From the NCBI GenBank assembly GCA_036508635.1, contig DATCGY010000086.1:1-25584 (forward strand): a stretch of DNA of 25,584 bases. The letters are read 5' to 3'. This document shows positions 22,475-25,584 of the stretch, one piece after another; the stretch's first letter is position 1, and every line of letters starts with the position of its first letter. A program made the position numbers and the translations under genes. This DNA comes from FEN-727 sp036508635. GTDB lineage: Bacteria; Actinomycetota; Geothermincolia; Fen-727; Anoxymicrobiaceae. The notes under the pieces are model-generated. The model saw only the letters and a program-made list of their open reading frames with translations. It was not told the origin of the DNA and ran no database searches.

Positions 22475-25345
22475 CTATGCATCGTGGCCGCCGGTGATGC
22501 CTTTGTAGTTGAAGTACATGGGGCGCTCGACGACGAAGCCTGCACCGGAGCCTGCGTGCAGGCGGACCGATAACTGGTAGCCTGGTCCGGCATGGTCGTT
22601 GACCTTCAGTGTCACGCGAGAGCCTGCGGGGACTCTAACGGTTCGTGGGGCAAGCGCTCCGGCCTCCTGAGTGAAATACAAGACCTCGACGTCGATGGAT
22701 ATGCCGCCGGGGTTCCACAGGCATAGCCACTCATCGAACCCGGGGCCGGTATAGCCTTCGGCGAAGAACCAGTCGGTTGCTTCCGAGCGCGCTCCCACTA
22801 CGCAGTGCCCGCCATCCCATCCTTCGTTGCCGTACGAGAAGTACATGGGGCGCTCGGCCAGGAAAGCGGACGGCGCGGAAAGGCGAACGGAGACGTCTTT
22901 GCCCGTGCCGACTTCTTCGGCGACAAATACAGTGCGCCTGTGGCCTGGCTCAACAGTGTAGGTTTTCTCCTTGCTCGCGCCCTGTCCCGGTGCGAACTGG
23001 TATACAGCTGAGACCTCGATTGCGGAGGAACCGGGGTTCTGCAAGGTGAGCCATTCGTCGAAGCCGGGCCTGGTCGTACCCTCGGCGAACAGGTAGGTGG
23101 TGCCGAGCCCGCTGGCCCCGACTACGCAGTGGCCTCCGTCCCACCCGCGGCCGGCTCTTCCGTTATACCGGAAGTACATTGGACGCTCGGCGACAACGGG
23201 TCTGTTCGAGGACAATGCCAGCGAGCACTGATAACCCCCGCCGAGCAGGTCGTTCATCTTGAACGTCGCGCGGGTGCCCGCACCGACGGAGAGCCCGTCC
23301 TTCACGACCTCGCCCCTCTCCTCGGTCTGGAAGTGGAACGAGAGCGAAGCGGCATGGCTCCCCGGATTCAAGACGCAGATGTAGTCGTCGAACCCATCGC
23401 CGGTGTAGCCCTCGGCGAAGTACCAGGAAGAGCTCGCCCTCGACGCACCCCTTGTGACGTGTCCCCCGGTAATACCGCCGTAGTCAAAATACATGGGACG
23501 TTCGACCGCGACCGTTCGATCGGAGGTCACCTTCGCGGAGACTTCCCTTCCCGGCCCGACGGCATCGTTGACGCTCACGGTACTCCGCGAGGACGCTGGA
23601 ACCGCGATATCCTGGCGCTGCTGTCCACCTCCGGGGGACAGGTAGGTGATTGCCACGTGTGCCTCCGACGAGCCGGGGTTCCCGATGCACAGGTATTCGC
23701 TGAAGCCGCTCCCCGTGTAGCCCTCGGCGAAGTAGAAGGTGCTGGTGGGGGATGCGGCGATAGCACCCGGCGGGCCGGACGACGACCTCGGGTTGCCGTA
23801 GAAGTCGCGCGTGACCGAGTTGTCCAGGTCGCCTTCCGGGGACAACGGCGGTGACGGCCTGTCTCCACCAGGGAAAACGGGCGGCGCGTACGTCGCGGCC
23901 GTGAAGATGGTTCCCGCGTGACGCGGGGCGAAGTCGCCTGCTTCCGGGTCGACCAATTGCGGCCGCGCTTCGTTGATGCTGTTATCCGCGCGCACCTGCG
24001 CGGGGTTACACGTCGGGTTCGACGCCTGGCCTCCCTGGTCGGGCTCTCCGATGCCAAGGGGCAGGCCCGCAGGCCCGTTCCAGATCATGTTTCCCCTTAT
24101 CCGCAAGTTGGTGTCCACCCTTGAGGGAGCAGGGATGTTGCTGCCCGTGGCGGGAGTCCTGGGTCCTTCCACCGAGAGATGCGACCAGGCGCTCTGGAAC
24201 CCGGGTGGGTTGTAGAGCACGTTGTCGTAGATGTAGACGTTACGAGCTGGAATCGGTTGTTCGTATTCCGTGCCGTGCGTAGCTGTCCCCCAGCCCCCCT
24301 GAGCCAGGAGAGCGGAGCACCGGGCGGCATTTCCGTCGCAACTCCGCGTCCCGTGGATCACCTCGATGCCGTGGCTACTGCTGCCGACCCGGTAGAGCGT
24401 GTTGTACGCCACCAGCGTGTTGTAGCTTCCGATGACGCCTATCCCCGCGCCCTGCGTGTCGTGCACGATGTTATTTACGAACTTAATGTCGTACGTCTCG
24501 TAATGTATCCATGGCGAGACCATGAAATCGAAGCCCGTGCCATCCCCCGCCGCGAAACCTCCGTTGTCGGCGTCAAATAGCTCGTTCCCCTCGGCCGTTA
24601 TGTAACAGGACCCGCCCTTGAAGTACATGCACCAATCGCCCGCGTCGTGTACCCGGTTGCCGACCACGTGACCGTGTTGGACCGCCATGAAGTCGACCGC
24701 AACGTTCCAGGCGCTGCTGATGTCCGAGTCCTCGATGTAGTAATACTGGCACTGGTTGACCTTGACGGTCTCTTGCGCCGCGCGGTGCCCGCCGTTCATT
24801 CGCATATCGCGCACGAGGAAGTTCCGGCACTGCTCGTTGTGGAGGCATTCCCCGCCCGGGTCCGCGATGATATTGAAATCGATTAGATACATATAGGTGC
24901 AGTCGTAGATGTTAAGCTCGCTCTTGAGCGTTGCCGCCTCGCGCCCGTCGGCCCCCTGGATTATCAAGGGGAAATTGTGCGTACCGTGGCGGCTCTCAAG
25001 GTATGTGGGGATCGAGCTCTCGGGGTAGTCGCCGGCGGCAAGCAGGATGCGGTAGCCGGTGCCGGTCAGGGTCGTGCCCGACGGGATGCGGTTCCACGCC
25101 TCCACTATCGTACTGAGTGCTTGAGACCGCGAGTTGCCCGTGGCCGAATCGCTTCCCCTGGCAGGGTCGACCCAGATATCGGTCAACATCGGAGACCCGA
25201 TGTCGTAATGTCGGGGCTCCCCCGCGCCGGACGAGGCGGGCGCCGCCCTCAACGATGGGATCCAAACGAGAACCGCGCCTGCAATCAGCAGAAGAACGAA
25301 CAAGGCCGCTGCCACTCGGCCAGGCTTTCCGGGCAACCTTATCAC
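22475..25345 (-). CDS. Secreted right-handed beta-helix protein with four C-terminal repeats
   Basis: A 956-residue predicted secreted or surface protein. The signal peptide has a basic start and the hydrophobic core VAAALFVLLLIAGAVLVWI; cleavage is likely after LRA near residue 35. Residues about 50-95 (IWVDPARGSDSATGNS...) are the usual lead-in of pectate-lyase-like beta-helix proteins. Short beta-helix coils follow to about 450, rich in N and G (for example VVGNRVHDAGDW). From about 535 to the end there are four repeats of about 107 residues, each with FAEG(Y/T)T..GF..(Y/W)L...NPG, then a (V/F/K)ND-like segment, then ERPMYF.Y and usually GGH. Function is unknown: perhaps polysaccharide binding or cleavage at the cell surface; no catalytic residues can be assigned. 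GTG 25345 has AAGGAA abutting it; TTG 25336 is better spaced and may be the true start. Confidence 0.85.
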   Translation of the reverse strand: MIRLPGKPGRVAAALFVLLLIAGAVLVWIPSLRAAPASSGAGEPRHYDIGSPMLTDIWVDPARGSDSATGNSRSQALSTIVEAWNRIPSGTTLTGTGYRILLAAGDYPESSIPTYLESRHGTHNFPLIIQGADGREAATLKSELNIYDCTYMYLIDFNIIADPGGECLHNEQCRNFLVRDMRMNGGHRAAQETVKVNQCQYYYIEDSDISSAWNVAVDFMAVQHGHVVGNRVHDAGDWCMYFKGGSCYITAEGNELFDADNGGFAAGDGTGFDFMVSPWIHYETYDIKFVNNIVHDTQGAGIGVIGSYNTLVAYNTLYRVGSSSHGIEVIHGTRSCDGNAARCSALLAQGGWGTATHGTEYEQPIPARNVYIYDNVLYNPPGFQSAWSHLSVEGPRTPATGSNIPAPSRVDTNLRIRGNMIWNGPAGLPLGIGEPDQGGQASNPTCNPAQVRADNSINEARPQLVDPEAGDFAPRHAGTIFTAATYAPPVFPGGDRPSPPLSPEGDLDNSVTRDFYGNPRSSSGPPGAIAASPTSTFYFAEGYTGSGFSEYLCIGNPGSSEAHVAITYLSPGGGQQRQDIAVPASSRSTVSVNDAVGPGREVSAKVTSDRTVAVERPMYFDYGGITGGHVTRGASRASSSWYFAEGYTGDGFDDYICVLNPGSHAASLSFHFQTEERGEVVKDGLSVGAGTRATFKMNDLLGGGYQCSLALSSNRPVVAERPMYFRYNGRAGRGWDGGHCVVGASGLGTTYLFAEGTTRPGFDEWLTLQNPGSSAIEVSAVYQFAPGQGASKEKTYTVEPGHRRTVFVAEEVGTGKDVSVRLSAPSAFLAERPMYFSYGNEGWDGGHCVVGARSEATDWFFAEGYTGPGFDEWLCLWNPGGISIDVEVLYFTQEAGALAPRTVRVPAGSRVTLKVNDHAGPGYQLSVRLHAGSGAGFVVERPMYFNYKGITGGHDA

Positions 25346-25395
25346 TTCCTTGCATCCGTATATGTAATCGTTAAGAGGCCGGAAGGGCTTGAGAA

Positions 25396-25410
25396 CTTAC
25401 AGTCAGTAAG
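25396..25410. repeat. Short inverted repeat upstream of the beta-helix gene
   Basis: CTTAC and GTAAG flank a five-base centre about 50 bases before the gene start. It could be an operator; no clear promoter hexamers were found around it. The rest of 25346-25475 shows nothing I can name. Confidence 0.25.
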
Positions 25411-25475
25411 GAAAACGCCTTGATTCGGATTGCCTCCCGGCCGCTGAAGGAATCACGTGGCTCGTACCCGGCACT

Positions 25476-25583
25476 TCATGCCTCGAGTAGCTGTATTAGC
25501 ATTCGGTTGCTAACCTTGTCCATCAATCGTGCCTGTTCATGTAGACTTTCGTTATAGATGATGTGTCTGAGCGTCCTTTGATT
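25476..25583 (-). CDS. Possible C-terminus of a leftward gene entering from the right
   Basis: One minus-strand frame is open from the window edge for 35 codons to a TGA at 25478-25476. It encodes a helical, charged end (RHIIYNESLHEQARLMDKVS, then NRMLIQLLEA). The residue mix is protein-like, but I do not recognise a family, and 35 codons is short. It would lie 130 bases upstream of the beta-helix gene on the same strand. Confidence 0.35.
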   Translation of the reverse strand, partial: NQRTLRHIIYNESLHEQARLMDKVSNRMLIQLLEA

Positions 25584-25584
25584 G

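Overview
The window covers the chromosomal origin region of a fairly GC-rich bacterium. It carries, on the minus strand, rpmH-rnpA-yidD-yidC-jag, and on the plus strand, dnaA-dnaN-recF-dciA-gyrB-gyrA. A DUF721/DciA gene between recF and gyrB, together with the C-terminal 'FAEGYTG...ERPMYF' repeats of a secreted protein, suggests a deep-branching member of the Actinomycetota. That placement is inferred from gene order and protein style, not from a tree.

Layout. Positions 1-1653 are AT-rich and pyrimidine-skewed and hold no convincing complete gene. The stretch carries one parS-like site (129-144) and an inverted pair of DnaA-box-like sequences (174-195), and a second, near-perfect parS (1654-1669) abuts the jag stop codon. 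Positions 1670-4498 are the leftward ribosomal protein L34 / RNase P / membrane-insertase operon, driven by a near-consensus promoter at 4541-4568. Positions 4499-5001 are the rpmH-dnaA spacer, with DnaA boxes, an 18-base palindrome made of two of them, and a rightward promoter followed at once by a terminator-like hairpin. dnaA and dnaN are separated by 369 bases containing a CTA trinucleotide run followed by a pure A/T tract, which matches the DnaA-trio/unwinding layout known from Bacillus subtilis. recF, dciA, gyrB and gyrA follow.

From 14096 comes a tightly spaced run of three genes: a soluble 1986-residue histidine kinase (about seven PAS and five GAF domains), archease, and the RNA ligase RtcB. 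The gaps are 18 and 25 bases, so co-transcription is likely, and the run starts only 50 bases after gyrA. The kinase has no response regulator beside it.

At 22021-22097 lies tRNA-Ile(GAT) with encoded CCA. The next 376 bases hold several direct and inverted copies of its T-arm/acceptor end, the last one touching the stop codon of a leftward secreted beta-helix protein (22475-25345) with four C-terminal repeats of about 107 residues. This looks like an island edge or a repeatedly used recombination site at a tRNA gene. The right end of the window may hold the C-terminus of another leftward gene.

Most notable: the kinase-archease-rtcB run beside a tRNA gene surrounded by its own fragments; the origin elements between dnaA and dnaN; the two-parS gene desert; and the promoter-hairpin arrangement upstream of dnaA. 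Five genes here start with TTG (rpmH, yidD, recF, dciA, gyrB).
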